The translations under genes and the position numbers were made by a program. A stretch of 64,000 nt of DNA from Cognatundibacterium griseum. GTDB taxonomy: Bacteria; Pseudomonadota; Gammaproteobacteria; Burkholderiales; Burkholderiaceae_D. The notes beneath the pieces were generated by a model that saw nothing but the letters and a program-made list of their open reading frames with translations, was not told where the DNA came from and did no database searches. Positions within the stretch are counted from its first letter, which is position 1. Every line of letters starts with the position of its first letter. The stretch is from contig NZ_JACOGC010000001.1 in the NCBI RefSeq assembly GCF_014284195.1, forward strand, positions 496,001-560,000, written 5' to 3'. Below are positions 29,263 to 39,627 of this stretch, one piece after another.

Positions 29263-29318
29263 TTAATGCCATCAGCCTTATCGGTGTAACGAACCGAGGG
29301 TATTGAAAAGGACATTTC

Positions 29319-30296
29319 ATGCAAACAAATCTGTTGAAGCCACGTATTATTGATGTGGAAATGCTCGGCCCTGGTCACGCAAAAGTCGTGATGGAGCCAT
29401 TTGAACGCGGTTACGGCCATACTTTGGGCAATGCGTTGCGTCGTGTGCTGTTGTCCACGATGACAGGCTATGCACCAACCGAAGTGACGATCGCTGGCGT
29501 TGTTCATGAGTACTCGTCCCTCGATGGCGTTCAGGAAGACGTTGTAGACATTCTGCTGAACCTCAAAGGTGTGGTGTTCAAGCTGCATAACCGTGATGAA
29601 GTCACGCTGACTTTGAAAAAAGATGGCGAAGGTGCTGTGCTGGCATCCGACATCGATCTGCCGCATGACGTGGAGCTGATCAACCCGGATCACGTGATCG
29701 CTAATCTGACTGCCGGTGGCAAGCTCGACATGCAGATCAAAGTGGAAAAGGGCCGTGGCTATGTGCCAGGTAACGTCCGTCGTTTGTCTGAAGATGCGAA
29801 CAAAACCATTGGTCGTATGATTCTGGACGCGTCCTTCTCCCCGGTTCGCCGCGTATCTTACGCAGTTGAATCCGCTCGCGTGGAACAGCGTACCGATTTG
29901 GACAAGCTGGTCATCAATATCGAGACTAACGGAGTCATTTCTCCTGAAGAAGCGATCCGTCAGTCGGCCCGTGTGCTGGTTGATCAACTGAATGTATTCG
30001 CTGCCCTGGAAGGCACGGAAGCTGCTGCTGAAGCACCATCCCGCGCGCCTGCAGTTGACCCAGTTCTGTTGCGTCCGGTCGATGATCTGGAGCTGACAGT
30101 CCGCTCTGCAAACTGCCTGAAAGCAGAAAACATTTACTACATTGGCGATCTGATCCAGCGTAGCGAAAATGAACTGTTGAAGACACCAAACCTGGGTCGC
30201 AAGTCTTTGAACGAAATCAAAGAAGTGCTGGCATCCCGTGGTCTGTCTCTGGGCATGAAGCTGGAAAACTGGCCACCAGCCGGTCTGGAAAAATAA
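29319..30296 (+). CDS. rpoA: DNA-directed RNA polymerase subunit alpha
   Basis: The 325-residue alpha subunit has the dimerising N-terminal domain ([20 protein letters not shown]) and a C-terminal UP-element/activator domain ([28 protein letters not shown]). AAAAGGAC precedes the ATG. It lies 57 bp beyond a strong terminator, so it may need its own promoter or antitermination. Confidence 0.98.
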   Translation: MQTNLLKPRIIDVEMLGPGHAKVVMEPFERGYGHTLGNALRRVLLSTMTGYAPTEVTIAGVVHEYSSLDGVQEDVVDILLNLKGVVFKLHNRDEVTLTLKKDGEGAVLASDIDLPHDVELINPDHVIANLTAGGKLDMQIKVEKGRGYVPGNVRRLSEDANKTIGRMILDASFSPVRRVSYAVESARVEQRTDLDKLVINIETNGVISPEEAIRQSARVLVDQLNVFAALEGTEAAAEAPSRAPAVDPVLLRPVDDLELTVRSANCLKAENIYYIGDLIQRSENELLKTPNLGRKSLNEIKEVLASRGLSLGMKLENWPPAGLEK

Positions 30297-30304
30297 TTTG
30301 TACC

Positions 30305-30331
30305 CCGGACAGCAATGCTGCTGTCCGGTTT
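30305..30331 (+). terminator. Hairpin between rpoA and rplQ
   Basis: A perfect 10-bp stem CCGGACAGCA (30305-30314) with TGCTGTCCGG (30319-30328), then TTTAAT. The short T run suggests a weak terminator or a processing/stability hairpin. Confidence 0.55.
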
Positions 30332-30405
30332 AATAGCAGCACCTACCGGCCCGCACCATCTGGTGATAGAAGAGCTGGAATTTTTTAAACTTGAAAGGAA
30401 ATACC

Positions 30406-30801
30406 ATGCGTCACCGTCACGGCTTACGTAAGCTGAACCGTACCTCCTCCCACCGTCTGGCAATGTTGCGCAACATGACAGTTTCCCTGCTGCGTCATGA
30501 AGCGATCAAAACAACGCTGCCTAAAGCAAAAGAATTGCGCCGTGTTGTCGAGCCGATTCTGACAATGGGTAAAACCGACACACTAGCTAACAAGCGTCTG
30601 GCATTCTCCCGTCTGCGCGACCGCGAAATTGTCCAGAAGCTGTTTGCAGAACTGGGCCCGCGTTACGCAACCCGCAACGGCGGCTATCTGCGTATCCTGA
30701 AAATGGGTTTCCGCGTTGGCGACAATGCACCGATGGCTTTTGTTGAGCTGGTTGATCGTCCTGAAATCACTGACGCAGCCGATGCTCCGGTTGCTGAGTA
30801 A
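30406..30801 (+). CDS. rplQ: 50S ribosomal protein L17
   Basis: The 131-residue L17 sits near the tunnel exit. [36 protein letters not shown] and the acidic/Ala tail are typical. ATG 30406 follows AAAGGAAATACC. It is the last gene of the ribosomal block. Confidence 0.98.
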   Translation: MRHRHGLRKLNRTSSHRLAMLRNMTVSLLRHEAIKTTLPKAKELRRVVEPILTMGKTDTLANKRLAFSRLRDREIVQKLFAELGPRYATRNGGYLRILKMGFRVGDNAPMAFVELVDRPEITDAADAPVAE

Positions 30802-30819
30802 TTGCAGTATCTTTCAATG

Positions 30820-30850
30820 AAAAAAGCCCGGCTGGTCCGGGCTTTTTTTT
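30820..30850 (+). terminator. Rho-independent terminator ending the alpha operon
   Basis: GCCCGG (30826-30831) pairs with CCGGGC (30837-30842), flanked by an A run before and eight T after. It closes the ribosomal protein block. Confidence 0.9.
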
Positions 30851-30876
30851 ATTGTGATCCCGCTACAATAGCAGGT

Positions 30877-31209
30877 ATGAAAAATCTCAAAGACAATGGT
30901 TTGCTGGTACTTTGCAATTGTCCTGACCGCGGCATGGCAGTGCAACTGGCAAATCAGTTATTAGTGCAAAAACTGGCGGCTTGTGTGAACGTCATGCCGG
31001 AAATGCTGTCCATGTATTTCTGGGAAGGAAAACAAGAGACGGCAACAGAGGTCGCCTTGCAGATCAAGACCGTTCAACGCCTGTATAGTGAGGTGGAGCG
31101 GCTGATTATCTCGATGCATCCTTATCAGCTTCCCGAAATTATTGCGATTCCGATCGTAGATGGCTTACCCGCTTATCTGCAATGGATCAGAGAACAGACA
31201 GGAAATTAA
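30877..31209 (+). CDS. cutA: CutA divalent-cation tolerance protein
   Basis: The 110-residue protein matches CutA1, a trimeric ferredoxin-like-fold protein whose mutation alters copper tolerance in enterics. LAACVNVMPEMLSMYFWEGK and HPYQLPEIIAIPIVDG are hallmarks. ATG 30877 is only about 9 bp from a TACAAT box (30863-30868), so the leader may be very short. dsbD follows after 4 bp, so the two are probably co-transcribed. Confidence 0.93.
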   Translation: MKNLKDNGLLVLCNCPDRGMAVQLANQLLVQKLAACVNVMPEMLSMYFWEGKQETATEVALQIKTVQRLYSEVERLIISMHPYQLPEIIAIPIVDGLPAYLQWIREQTGN

Positions 31210-31213
31210 TTCT

Positions 31214-33055
31214 ATGCAGCATTCAAACCGGAAGATCAAAGCCTTTTTACCTTACTGGCATCCCGTTTCCGCATTTTGCAGTTTCCTATTGATCAGCGCG
31301 TTTCTGGTCTGGATGCCGGTCGCTGCCGCGGATGACTTTCTGGATCCTGAAGTCGCGTTCACAGCCGATGCCAAAATGGCCGCTCCTGACATGGTGGAGG
31401 TGAAGCTGGGTGTGGCCGATGGATATTACCTCTACCGTGAGCGCCTGAAATTCACATCGCCGGATGCGCAACTCGGCGCACCGGTTCTGCCTGCCGGCAA
31501 AATCAAATTTGACGAGACCTTTCAAAAGGAAGTTGAAACCTACCGGCATGCGCTGCTTGTCCGGATTCCGGTTCAGGCTAAAGGAGAATTTCATCTGAAA
31601 GTCGTGCGGCAAGGTTGTGCCGACCAGGGCTTGTGCTATCCGCCGCAGGAAAGTGAATTTGTCTTGCAGGCTGGGACTGCTGCCACATCTGCCACTTCTG
31701 CAACCTCTGATGTCACCGGCAATCAGGCTGTTGAGAGTGAGGTGAAGCCGGATCCGTCGGCGGCAACCGGTTTGCCGGACAGCGACAGCAGCATCAGCGC
31801 CGCGTTAAAAAGCGGGAAGTTGCTGGTGATTCTGCCTTTGTTTTTTGTGCTGGGGCTGGGTTTGTCGCTGACACCCTGCGTGTTGCCGATGGTGCCCATT
31901 CTGTCATTTATCATTGTTGGCGAAGGTGCCGACGTCAGCCGTGCCCGCGCTTTCCTGCTGTCGGTCGCGTATGTGCTGGGCATGTCGCTGGTCTACACCG
32001 GAATGGGAGTAGCTGCCGGGCTGGCAGGAGAGGGGCTGGCAGCGACTTTGCAAAATCCCTGGGTGCTGGGCGCATTTTCGCTGTTCATGGTGATACTCGC
32101 CATGTCGATGTTTAACCTGTACCAGCTGCAAATGCCGGCCGCGCTGCAAACGCGTCTGACCGCAATCTCCGAAGGTCAGCGCGACAGCCGTTTAGGAAAA
32201 CTGTTCGGCGTGTTTCTGATGGGTGCTATTTCTGCCCTGATTGTCGGGCCCTGCGTGACCGGACCACTGATTGGCGCGCTGGTCTACATCAGCCAGACGC
32301 GTGATGTGCTGGTCGGCGGTGCGGCAATGTTTGCGATTGCCTTAGGCATGGGCGTTCCGTTGTTGTTGCTCGGCTTGTCGGCGGGGAGTTTGCTGCCGCG
32401 CGCCGGTGTCTGGATGGAAAGTATCAAGCAGTTTTTTGGCGTACTGATGCTGGCGATGGCATTGTGGATGATTTCGCCGGTCATTCCGGTCTGGCTGCAG
32501 ATGCTGGGCTGGGCTTTGCTGTTGCTGGGATACGCGGCATTTCTGCTGCTGTTTCACCGTGCATCCATGCTCGCCAAAACGGTCGCAGTGTTGTTTGCGG
32601 TACTGGGGCTGACGCAGCTGGTTGGCGTCAGTACCGGTGGGCGTGATGTGTACGCACCGCTGGCGCATTTGCTGGGGACGCAGGAGCATGGCGTGACGTT
32701 CATGCGGGTACGCAGCGTTGCGGAGCTGGATGCCGCTCTGGCGCAGAGTAAAGGCAAAGTCGCGATGCTGGATTTCTATGCGGACTGGTGCGTGTCCTGC
32801 AAGGAAATGGAGAAACTGACCTTTACCGATCCGCAAGTCAGGCAGAAGCTGGATGCGATGTTGTTGCTGCAGGCAGACGTGACGGTAAACAGCGCGGAAG
32901 ACAAGGCGTTGTTGAAGCGGTTTGGATTATTCGGTCCGCCCGGCATTATTTTCTTTGATGCGCAGGGTAAAGAAATTGCCGATACCCGTGTCGTCGGTTA
33001 CCAGAACGCCGGAAAATTCCTGCAATCTTTGAGTAAGACCACGCCGGTGCGTTAA
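31214..33055 (+). CDS. dsbD: Thiol:disulfide interchange protein DsbD
   Basis: The 613-residue inner-membrane protein passes electrons from cytoplasmic thioredoxin to the periplasm. It has a signal region, a periplasmic domain with a cysteine pair (GCADQGLCYPP), an eight-helix membrane core with its cysteines in TPCVLP and GPCVTGP, and a C-terminal thioredoxin-like domain with DWCVSCKEME. All three redox pairs are present. Likely clients include the c-type cytochrome maturation proteins ResB/CcsB and the periplasmic MsrP-linked pathway encoded later in the window. Confidence 0.95.
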   Translation: MQHSNRKIKAFLPYWHPVSAFCSFLLISAFLVWMPVAAADDFLDPEVAFTADAKMAAPDMVEVKLGVADGYYLYRERLKFTSPDAQLGAPVLPAGKIKFDETFQKEVETYRHALLVRIPVQAKGEFHLKVVRQGCADQGLCYPPQESEFVLQAGTAATSATSATSDVTGNQAVESEVKPDPSAATGLPDSDSSISAALKSGKLLVILPLFFVLGLGLSLTPCVLPMVPILSFIIVGEGADVSRARAFLLSVAYVLGMSLVYTGMGVAAGLAGEGLAATLQNPWVLGAFSLFMVILAMSMFNLYQLQMPAALQTRLTAISEGQRDSRLGKLFGVFLMGAISALIVGPCVTGPLIGALVYISQTRDVLVGGAAMFAIALGMGVPLLLLGLSAGSLLPRAGVWMESIKQFFGVLMLAMALWMISPVIPVWLQMLGWALLLLGYAAFLLLFHRASMLAKTVAVLFAVLGLTQLVGVSTGGRDVYAPLAHLLGTQEHGVTFMRVRSVAELDAALAQSKGKVAMLDFYADWCVSCKEMEKLTFTDPQVRQKLDAMLLLQADVTVNSAEDKALLKRFGLFGPPGIIFFDAQGKEIADTRVVGYQNAGKFLQSLSKTTPVR

Positions 33056-33101
33056 CCCTCTATGGCGCGCCGTAAAAATCCGGTTGCGCCGGACGCCCGC
33101 T

Positions 33102-33139
33102 GTTAAATGCTTATATTCCGGATAATATAAGCATTTAAC
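33102..33139. repeat. Perfect 16-bp inverted repeat upstream of the peroxiredoxin gene
   Basis: GTTAAATGCTTATATT (33102-33117) is the exact inverse of AATATAAGCATTTAAC (33124-33139), with a CCGGAT loop. It lies in the 150-bp gap between dsbD and the peroxiredoxin gene, about 65 bp before the latter's start. It may be the dsbD terminator (only TTCTCTGTTCTT follows) or an operator. Confidence 0.8.
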
Positions 33140-33205
33140 TTCTCTGTTCTTGAATCCTGCGATTGCGCCGACTATAGTCAAACTCTGTCTTTCCAGGAGA
33201 TCAAG

Positions 33206-33844
33206 ATGACTTTACGTTTAGGCGATATCGCCCCCGATTTTGAGCAGGATTCTTCCGTTGGCAAACTGAAATTTCATGAATGGGCGGGAAATTCCTGGGT
33301 GGTGCTGTTTTCGCATCCGGCTGATTTCACGCCCGTCTGCACGACCGAGCTTGGCCTGACTGCCAGGCTGAAACCGGAATTTGACAAGCGCAATGTCAAG
33401 GCGATTGCCTTGTCTGTGGACGGTGCAGACTCTCATCTGCAATGGATCAAGGATATTGAGGAGACCCAGAAAACCGTGGTCGGCTTTCCTATCATTGCCG
33501 ATGCAGACCGTAAGGTTGCCACGCTGTTCGACATGATCCACCCGAACCAGTCGGAGACTGTGACTGTCCGTTCTCTGTTTATCATTGATCCGGCAAAAAA
33601 AGTCCGCCTCATCATTACCTACCCGCTCAGCACAGGCCGGAATTTTGACGAAGTGCTGCGCGTGATCGATGCCTTGCAGCTGACCGATGGCTACACCGTC
33701 GCCACGCCGGGCAACTGGAAGGACGGCGATGACGTGATCATTCCTTTGTCCGTCAAGGATGAAGACGTGATCCGTGCAAAATATCCGAAAGGCTACCGGG
33801 CGCCGAAGCCTTATCTGCGCATTACGCCGCAACCGAATAAATAA
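33206..33844 (+). CDS. Peroxiredoxin, Prx6 (1-Cys) type
   Basis: The 212-residue thiol peroxidase has the peroxidatic Cys45 in HPADFTPVCTTELG and the long C-terminal domain of the Prx6 class (PGNWKDGDDVIIP, KYPKGYRAPKPYLR). No second resolving cysteine of the 2-Cys type is seen. The family reduces hydrogen peroxide and organic peroxides. CAGGAGATCAAG precedes the ATG. It is a single-gene unit with its own terminator. Confidence 0.93.
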   Translation: MTLRLGDIAPDFEQDSSVGKLKFHEWAGNSWVVLFSHPADFTPVCTTELGLTARLKPEFDKRNVKAIALSVDGADSHLQWIKDIEETQKTVVGFPIIADADRKVATLFDMIHPNQSETVTVRSLFIIDPAKKVRLIITYPLSTGRNFDEVLRVIDALQLTDGYTVATPGNWKDGDDVIIPLSVKDEDVIRAKYPKGYRAPKPYLRITPQPNK

Positions 33845-33864
33845 GCCTTCCTGGCTTGTATCGT

Positions 33865-33895
33865 ATCCCGGCATCTTCCGATGACCGGGATTTTT
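33865..33895 (+). terminator. Rho-independent terminator after the peroxiredoxin gene
   Basis: ATCCCGG (33865-33871) pairs with CCGGGAT (33885-33891), extended inward by CATC/GATG, and is followed by five T. It separates the gene from the convergent sbcB. Confidence 0.85.
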
Positions 33896-33916
33896 ACTGG
33901 GCGATGACCGGTTGGT

Positions 33917-35359
33917 TCAGCGGGTTGGCACGATGTGTTCGGCGTAGTCGTACAATGCCCCCAGAATTTCTTCGGCCCGTTCATCAGCGTCTTCAGACAG
34001 CTGGTCGATGCGTTCAAAAAACTGCTCTGCGGTCAGCGCACTGCCTGCCCCGTCGTGCAGCCGGCTGGCGCGATGGTCTTCCCATAGCTGGGTTTCTTCT
34101 TCCGTCAGCGTGGCCGGGAAATTTCTGGCTCGGTAGCGAAACAGCAGTTCTTCCAGCCGGGCATCCTGAAAACTGGCTGTATGGCGGGCAAGCTGATCCG
34201 GATCGAGGCCGCGCAACTGATTCAGGATTTTCCGGTCTGCCGGACTGATAAAACCGTTATACAGGTCTTCGTCGACATCGCTGGCTGTTGCGGGCGGACG
34301 TTCAAAGACGGCTTCCCAGACTGCGCTCATATCCGGTAGCGCGGCCGCACGCTCGGCGTGCGCCATGATCTCCGGCATGGCGATTCCCCAGTGGGCGGCG
34401 CGGTCTGGGCTGAGGGTTTTCAGATTGCTGATGACGATCGGTGACTTATTGATATGGATGGTTTTCACCGGCAACCGGCTGACATCTTCCGGCAAATCGG
34501 CGGTTTTGCTGAACATGCGCAGACGAATGTCCTCCACACTCAGGTCGGTCAGCCCGGCCGGATCATGTTGCAGATCCCAGACGATGATTTCATTTTTATT
34601 GACTGGGTGCATCGCCAGCGGCCAGACGACCGCGAGACAGCCCCGTTCCGCAGGAAACATGCCGCTGATGTGCAGGAAAGGTTTTTTGAGCGGCCAGCCG
34701 ATTTCTTCCATGACCCGGTCTTTTTTGCGGAGCGCGAGGCAGAAATCAAATAGTCTGGGATTTTTCTCGCGCAGCAGGCGGGCGAGGGCAATCGTGGCGC
34801 GCACATCGGATAAGGCATCGTGCGCTGCTTCATGTGTCAGACCGTTAGCTGCGCTCAGATGCTCCAGTTTGAAACTTGGCCTGCCTTCATCATTCAGCGG
34901 CCACTGGATACCTTCCGGACGCAGGGCGTAGGCAGTGCGCACCACATCCAGCAAATCCCAGCGGCTGCACTGGTTTTGCCATTCCCGCGCATACGGATCG
35001 ATCAGGTTGCGCCAGAACAAAAAGCGGGTGACTTCATCATCGAAACGAATCGTGTTGTAGCCGACGCCGATGGTGCCGGACTGCGAAAACATGGCTTCTA
35101 TCTGCTGTGCAAAACGATGTTCCGGCACACCCAGTTCCAGACAGGTTTGCGGCGTGATGCCGGTGATCAGGCAGGATTGCGGATCGGGCAGGAAATCGGG
35201 CGCTGGCTGGCAGTACAGCATGATTTCCTCGCCGGTTTCACGCAGCTCCGCGTCGGTGCGGATGGCCGCAAACTGTGCGGGCCGGTCACGTCGCGGAACG
35301 GCGCCGAAAGTTTCATAGTCGTGCCAGAGAAAGCTGTGGTTTGATGAAGATGTTGTCAT
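33917..35359 (-). CDS. sbcB: Exodeoxyribonuclease I
   Basis: The 480-residue 3'-5' single-strand exonuclease acts in recombination and repair. DEDDh motifs are visible: DYETFG (Asp14, Glu16), YNTIRFDDEV and HDALSDVRAT. The SH3-like and helical domains follow. ATG 35359 is used; an in-frame TTG at 35368 is less likely. A repeat element ends about 12 bp upstream of the start and leaves no room for a normal ribosome-binding site. Confidence 0.94.
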   Translation of the reverse strand: MTTSSSNHSFLWHDYETFGAVPRRDRPAQFAAIRTDAELRETGEEIMLYCQPAPDFLPDPQSCLITGITPQTCLELGVPEHRFAQQIEAMFSQSGTIGVGYNTIRFDDEVTRFLFWRNLIDPYAREWQNQCSRWDLLDVVRTAYALRPEGIQWPLNDEGRPSFKLEHLSAANGLTHEAAHDALSDVRATIALARLLREKNPRLFDFCLALRKKDRVMEEIGWPLKKPFLHISGMFPAERGCLAVVWPLAMHPVNKNEIIVWDLQHDPAGLTDLSVEDIRLRMFSKTADLPEDVSRLPVKTIHINKSPIVISNLKTLSPDRAAHWGIAMPEIMAHAERAAALPDMSAVWEAVFERPPATASDVDEDLYNGFISPADRKILNQLRGLDPDQLARHTASFQDARLEELLFRYRARNFPATLTEEETQLWEDHRASRLHDGAGSALTAEQFFERIDQLSEDADERAEEILGALYDYAEHIVPTR

Positions 35360-35370
35360 TGGCGTCAAAA

Positions 35371-35443
35371 TATACTGGGGGGGGAGTATCTGTGAAAGTC
35401 TAATTGCTGTCTGGAGGATAGCCTGTTTTTTACCGATACTCCC
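35371..35443. repeat. Dispersed ATACT/AGTAT element, copy 3
   Basis: The full box is ATACT, eight G, AGTAT (35372-35389) and the half-box is GATACTCCC (35435-35443), preceded by GTTTTTTACC. GGGAGTATC (35382-35390) and GATACTCCC are exact inverses. The total length is 73 bp. The half-box overlaps the corA stop codon and the full box abuts the sbcB start. Confidence 0.7.
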
Positions 35444-36561
35444 TATTTTTGTGAATGCCGGTTACGTGCCCGGTCTTCCAGATAGCGTTGGCTGCGGAAG
35501 TAAATCAAGAGAAGCAGAACGATGATGGCCATGCTGCCCATGGCGATCCAGAAGCCGGCCGGATGCTTCAGCAATGGCATGATCTCGAAGTTCATGCCGA
35601 AGATGCCGGTAATCAGCGTCAGCGGCATAAACAAGGCGGTGATGACCGTCAGGGTGCGCATGATTTCGCTGGTTCTGTGCGCCATGGCCGAAAAATGAAT
35701 CTGCACCGCGGATTCCAGTGAAGCTTCCAGCCGCCGCGCATGGTTCAGAACCCGGCTGATATGTTCCATCACATCATTCGTTCGCACCAGCAGCAAGTCT
35801 TTGGCGCGGCCATGATCGTCGTTGCCGCCGTCATGGGTGTCCACGATGTGATCGCGTAATTCCTGCAGCGCATCGTGCTGCTCTTCACACAGGTTATCGA
35901 GCTTGCGCAATTCGAGACGCGAATCGAGCAATGCCATCCAGTTGTTGAACGGGCGGCGCGGGTCCAGCAGCGCATGTTGCCAGCGATCCAGTTGCTGCGT
36001 CAGCGGCTGACGCAGTTCCAGATACTGATCCACCATGGCATTGAGCAGCCGCAGCATCAGGTCTATCGGCGAGGCGGGCAATCTGCTGCCAGCATGCGGA
36101 CTGGATTCGGCCTTCTGGCGGTGGTGTAATAACTTCTGACGCGCCGTTTCGATGGTGCGGCTTTTCGCATCGCGGACCGTGATCAGGGCGTTGCCCAGCA
36201 GGAAAAAGGTAACCGGCTGGGTCGCCAGCTTATTCAGCGCTGCCGGGATTTTCCGTTTTTGCTGTTCCGCACTTTCCGCGGCGACGCTGGTTTCACCATT
36301 CAGCGCCAGTTTGCGGAATACCAGCATTTCATAATCATGCGCGTTGTCGAAATACGAGGGATGGCTCAGGTTGAGCGCATCGGCCAGATGCAGATCGTAA
36401 AGATGAATGCCGGTAATGCGTTCGACTTCCGCGCGCCATGCTTCCGGATTCGCGCCCACTTCATCATGCGTGGCGTCGAGCCAGAGAAACGTGGCCTGCG
36501 CTGGCTGGCCGGCTGCCGGGTTAAGCAGTACCTGATGGTCGGTAATGTGAAAAATGTTCAT
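35443..36561 (-). CDS. corA: CorA-family magnesium/divalent metal transporter
   Basis: The 372-residue protein has the large cytoplasmic helical domain of CorA and two C-terminal membrane helices, with the GMN signature in TGIFGMNFEI after the first. The stop codon overlaps the half-box of repeat element copy 3. The transported ion (Mg2+, Co2+ or Zn2+ as in ZntB) cannot be settled from sequence. It stands upstream of sbcB on the same strand. Confidence 0.9.
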   Translation of the reverse strand: MNIFHITDHQVLLNPAAGQPAQATFLWLDATHDEVGANPEAWRAEVERITGIHLYDLHLADALNLSHPSYFDNAHDYEMLVFRKLALNGETSVAAESAEQQKRKIPAALNKLATQPVTFFLLGNALITVRDAKSRTIETARQKLLHHRQKAESSPHAGSRLPASPIDLMLRLLNAMVDQYLELRQPLTQQLDRWQHALLDPRRPFNNWMALLDSRLELRKLDNLCEEQHDALQELRDHIVDTHDGGNDDHGRAKDLLLVRTNDVMEHISRVLNHARRLEASLESAVQIHFSAMAHRTSEIMRTLTVITALFMPLTLITGIFGMNFEIMPLLKHPAGFWIAMGSMAIIVLLLLIYFRSQRYLEDRARNRHSQK

Positions 36562-36712
36562 GCGCGCTGTCGTGGAAAATCATGATGCACAGCAGTGTAA
36601 CGCATTGATTGCCGTGGCTGCGGCTTTGTCTTCCGGTACGTAAAACGCTGACGGAAAAATACCGGCTGAAGCGAGGGCGGAAGTGAAAACGTCGTGATGA
36701 GTGAGCTTGATC

Positions 36713-36751
36713 GTTCCGGTCAGGCCACACGCAGGCAGGACTGACCGGAAC
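36713..36751. repeat. Perfect 10-bp inverted repeat downstream of hemB
   Basis: GTTCCGGTCA (36713-36722) inverts exactly to TGACCGGAAC (36742-36751). No T run follows on either strand, so it is not a classical terminator. Two direct copies of TGAGCCGGA lie between it and the hemB stop. Confidence 0.5.
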
Positions 36752-36790
36752 ACCGGACTGAGCCGGATTTAAGCTGGAATTGAGCCGGAA

Positions 36791-37840
<1,050 letters not shown>

Positions 37841-37874
37841 TTAAGCAAGCACATCTTAAAGCACAGGTAAGGAA

Positions 37875-37973
37875 TGATCTCCGAGCCTACCGCTTCTCCT
37901 CCCTGAGCGGGCACCGTTCGTCCCTATTCGAACGGTTGTTATTTCCCCCGGCTGACCGGCCGGGGGCTTTTTA
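37875..37973 (+). ncRNA. Candidate structured RNA between ysxC and hemB
   Basis: Three hairpins follow each other: CCGCT/AGCGG (37890-37910), ACCGTTCG/CGAACGGT (37913-37936, 8 bp) and CCCCCGGC/GCCGGGGG (37945-37966, 8 bp). The last is followed by TTTTT on the plus strand, a textbook terminator. Both flanking genes run on the minus strand, so a plus-strand small RNA or an antisense RNA to the ysxC tail is suggested. A hemB-associated RNA motif has been described in Burkholderia; I could not check whether this is it. Confidence 0.5.
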
Positions 37974-38702
37974 TTCCGGCACCGCCATATCTTCCCCGTG
38001 ATCCGGCGAACCGGATGCTTCCGGAGTGACCGGCAGCGGCTGATCGAGTCCCACCAGTTGCTGGACTCTGGCATCGGCTTCTTCAATGCCGGTGCGCTTC
38101 AGGGCAGAAAACAGCTGCACGCTGTACGGAAACAGCGGACCTTCATCATCGGTGTATTCGGCCAGCACGGCTTTGGCCTGGCGCAAAGCATTGGCGGATT
38201 CATTGCGGTTCAGCTTGTCTGCTTTGGTCAGGATGCAGTGCACTGGTTTGCCGGATGGTGCGAACCACTCGAGCATCTGCCGGTCCAGATCGGTGAACGG
38301 GCGTCGGGCATCCATCACCAGCACGAGTGCTGCGAGCTGGGTGCGGCGCTGTACATAGGCGCCGAGCAACTGGTTCCAGTGATCTTTTGCAACGCCGGGC
38401 ACTTCAGCGTAGCCATAGCCCGGCAAATCAACCAGCAGGGCGCGGATTTCGTCAACGCGGGTTTCGTCTTTCCGGTGCTGGCCGACGTGCGCGCCGCCGA
38501 TCGAGAAAAAATTAATATGCTGGGTGCGACCAGGGGTTTTTGATGCAAAACAAAGCTTCTTCTGATTGCATAGTGTATTAATAGCGGTTGATTTTCCGGC
38601 GTTAGAACGGCCGGCGAAGGCAATTTCCGGCACATGGGTACGCGGCAGATCACGTAAGTGATTTACCGTGGTAAAAAAGCGGGCTTGCCAAAGGATAGAC
38701 AT
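37971..38702 (-). CDS. ysxC: Ribosome biogenesis GTPase YsxC/YihA (EngB)
   Basis: The 243-residue GTPase helps assemble the 50S subunit. G1 [15 protein letters not shown]3 [10 protein letters not shown] and G4 TKADKLNR are intact. An acidic/proline C-terminal extension of about 30 residues is present. ATG 38702 is used because it gives the family start MSILWQARF; the upstream alternative is TTG. Its stop codon lies in the T run of the plus-strand terminator. Confidence 0.94.
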   Translation of the reverse strand: MSILWQARFFTTVNHLRDLPRTHVPEIAFAGRSNAGKSTAINTLCNQKKLCFASKTPGRTQHINFFSIGGAHVGQHRKDETRVDEIRALLVDLPGYGYAEVPGVAKDHWNQLLGAYVQRRTQLAALVLVMDARRPFTDLDRQMLEWFAPSGKPVHCILTKADKLNRNESANALRQAKAVLAEYTDDEGPLFPYSVQLFSALKRTGIEEADARVQQLVGLDQPLPVTPEASGSPDHGEDMAVPE

Positions 38703-38902
38703 AGGGAAAGGAAAAATTGAAAAATGCAACAGTCAGCGGTAAAAACGCCTGAAAGCTATTGTACAATAAGGGGTTAGGTAATGGGCAGCAACAAGCAAGT
38801 CCTTTCCTTTGCAGGAAGGTTTCATCGGCTGATGCGTACGGACCAGGCAGCAATGTGTCGCCATCAGGACAGATTTCTCTTATTTAGTCTCAGGGTGTTT
38901 GA

Positions 38903-39571
38903 ATGAACCGTGCTTTCTTACCATGTTTGAAGTCCCTCCGCGTCGCTGTTCTTGCTGTTTCAGCGATTGCTTCCGCCGCATACGCTAACGAACCAGCCAA
39001 AGCTGCAAAGGCCGATCCTGCAAAAGGTGAAGCTTTGTTCACTAACGGTGATGCGGCACGCGGTATTGTTGCCTGCGCTTCCTGCCACGGCGCTGCCGGT
39101 AACTCGACCATCACGGTGAATCCTAAACTGTCAGCCCAGCACGAGGCTTACATCACCAAACAGCTCCAGGACTTTACTGGTGCAGACCGCAACAACCCTG
39201 TCATGACCACCTTCGCCAAGGCAATGACACAGGAAGACATGAAAAACCTCGCAGCCTATCTGTCTGTGCAGCAGTCCAAACCCGGTGCCGCGAAAAATAA
39301 AGACATCGTTGAACTCGGCAAGCAGATTTACCGCGGTGGTATCGCAGAAAAGAATGTTCCGGCCTGTGCCGGCTGCCACAGCCCGAACGGCGCAGGTATC
39401 CCTGCCCAGTTCCCGCGCATCGCTGGCCAGCACCAGGATTACACGATTGCCCAGCTGACTAATTTCCGTACCGGTGCGCGTAAAAACAGCGCCCAGATGG
39501 TCACCATTTCCAAGAAAATGTCTGACGACGAAATGAAGGCAGTGGCTGATTACGTGGCTGGCCTGAAGTAA
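38903..39571 (+). CDS. Diheme cytochrome c4
   Basis: The 222-residue periplasmic protein has a signal peptide (cut after AYA, about residue 28) and two cytochrome c domains, with CASCH at 58-62 and CAGCH at 155-159. Axial methionines are expected in PVMTTFAKAM and NSAQMVTISKKM. Cytochrome c4 carries electrons to terminal oxidases. It stands upstream of resB/ccsB, which mature such cytochromes, and is divergent from ysxC. A TACAAT box lies near 38763, suggesting a leader of about 130 nt. Confidence 0.94.
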   Translation: MNRAFLPCLKSLRVAVLAVSAIASAAYANEPAKAAKADPAKGEALFTNGDAARGIVACASCHGAAGNSTITVNPKLSAQHEAYITKQLQDFTGADRNNPVMTTFAKAMTQEDMKNLAAYLSVQQSKPGAAKNKDIVELGKQIYRGGIAEKNVPACAGCHSPNGAGIPAQFPRIAGQHQDYTIAQLTNFRTGARKNSAQMVTISKKMSDDEMKAVADYVAGLK

Positions 39572-39597
39572 TTCCGGCGCAGTTGCAAAAACAGGGA

Positions 39598-39627
39598 GGG
39601 GGTGGCGTAATGCCATCCCCTTTTTTT
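39598..39627 (+). terminator. Rho-independent terminator after cytochrome c4
   Basis: A 9-bp stem GGGGGTGGC (39598-39606) with GCCATCCCC (39612-39620), one G-U pair, is followed by seven T. The remaining gap to resB (to 39765) holds no gene. Confidence 0.88.

Noticed and set aside
36713-36751. Terminator of hemB
   Set aside because: The 10-bp inverted repeat has no T run on the minus strand, so it was listed only as a repeat.
37875-37973. 6S RNA, suggested by GCGG...CTCGGAGAT-like wording on the minus strand
   Set aside because: The region is too short and lacks the long closing stem that joins the 5' and 3' ends of 6S RNA; it is better left as an unnamed structured RNA.
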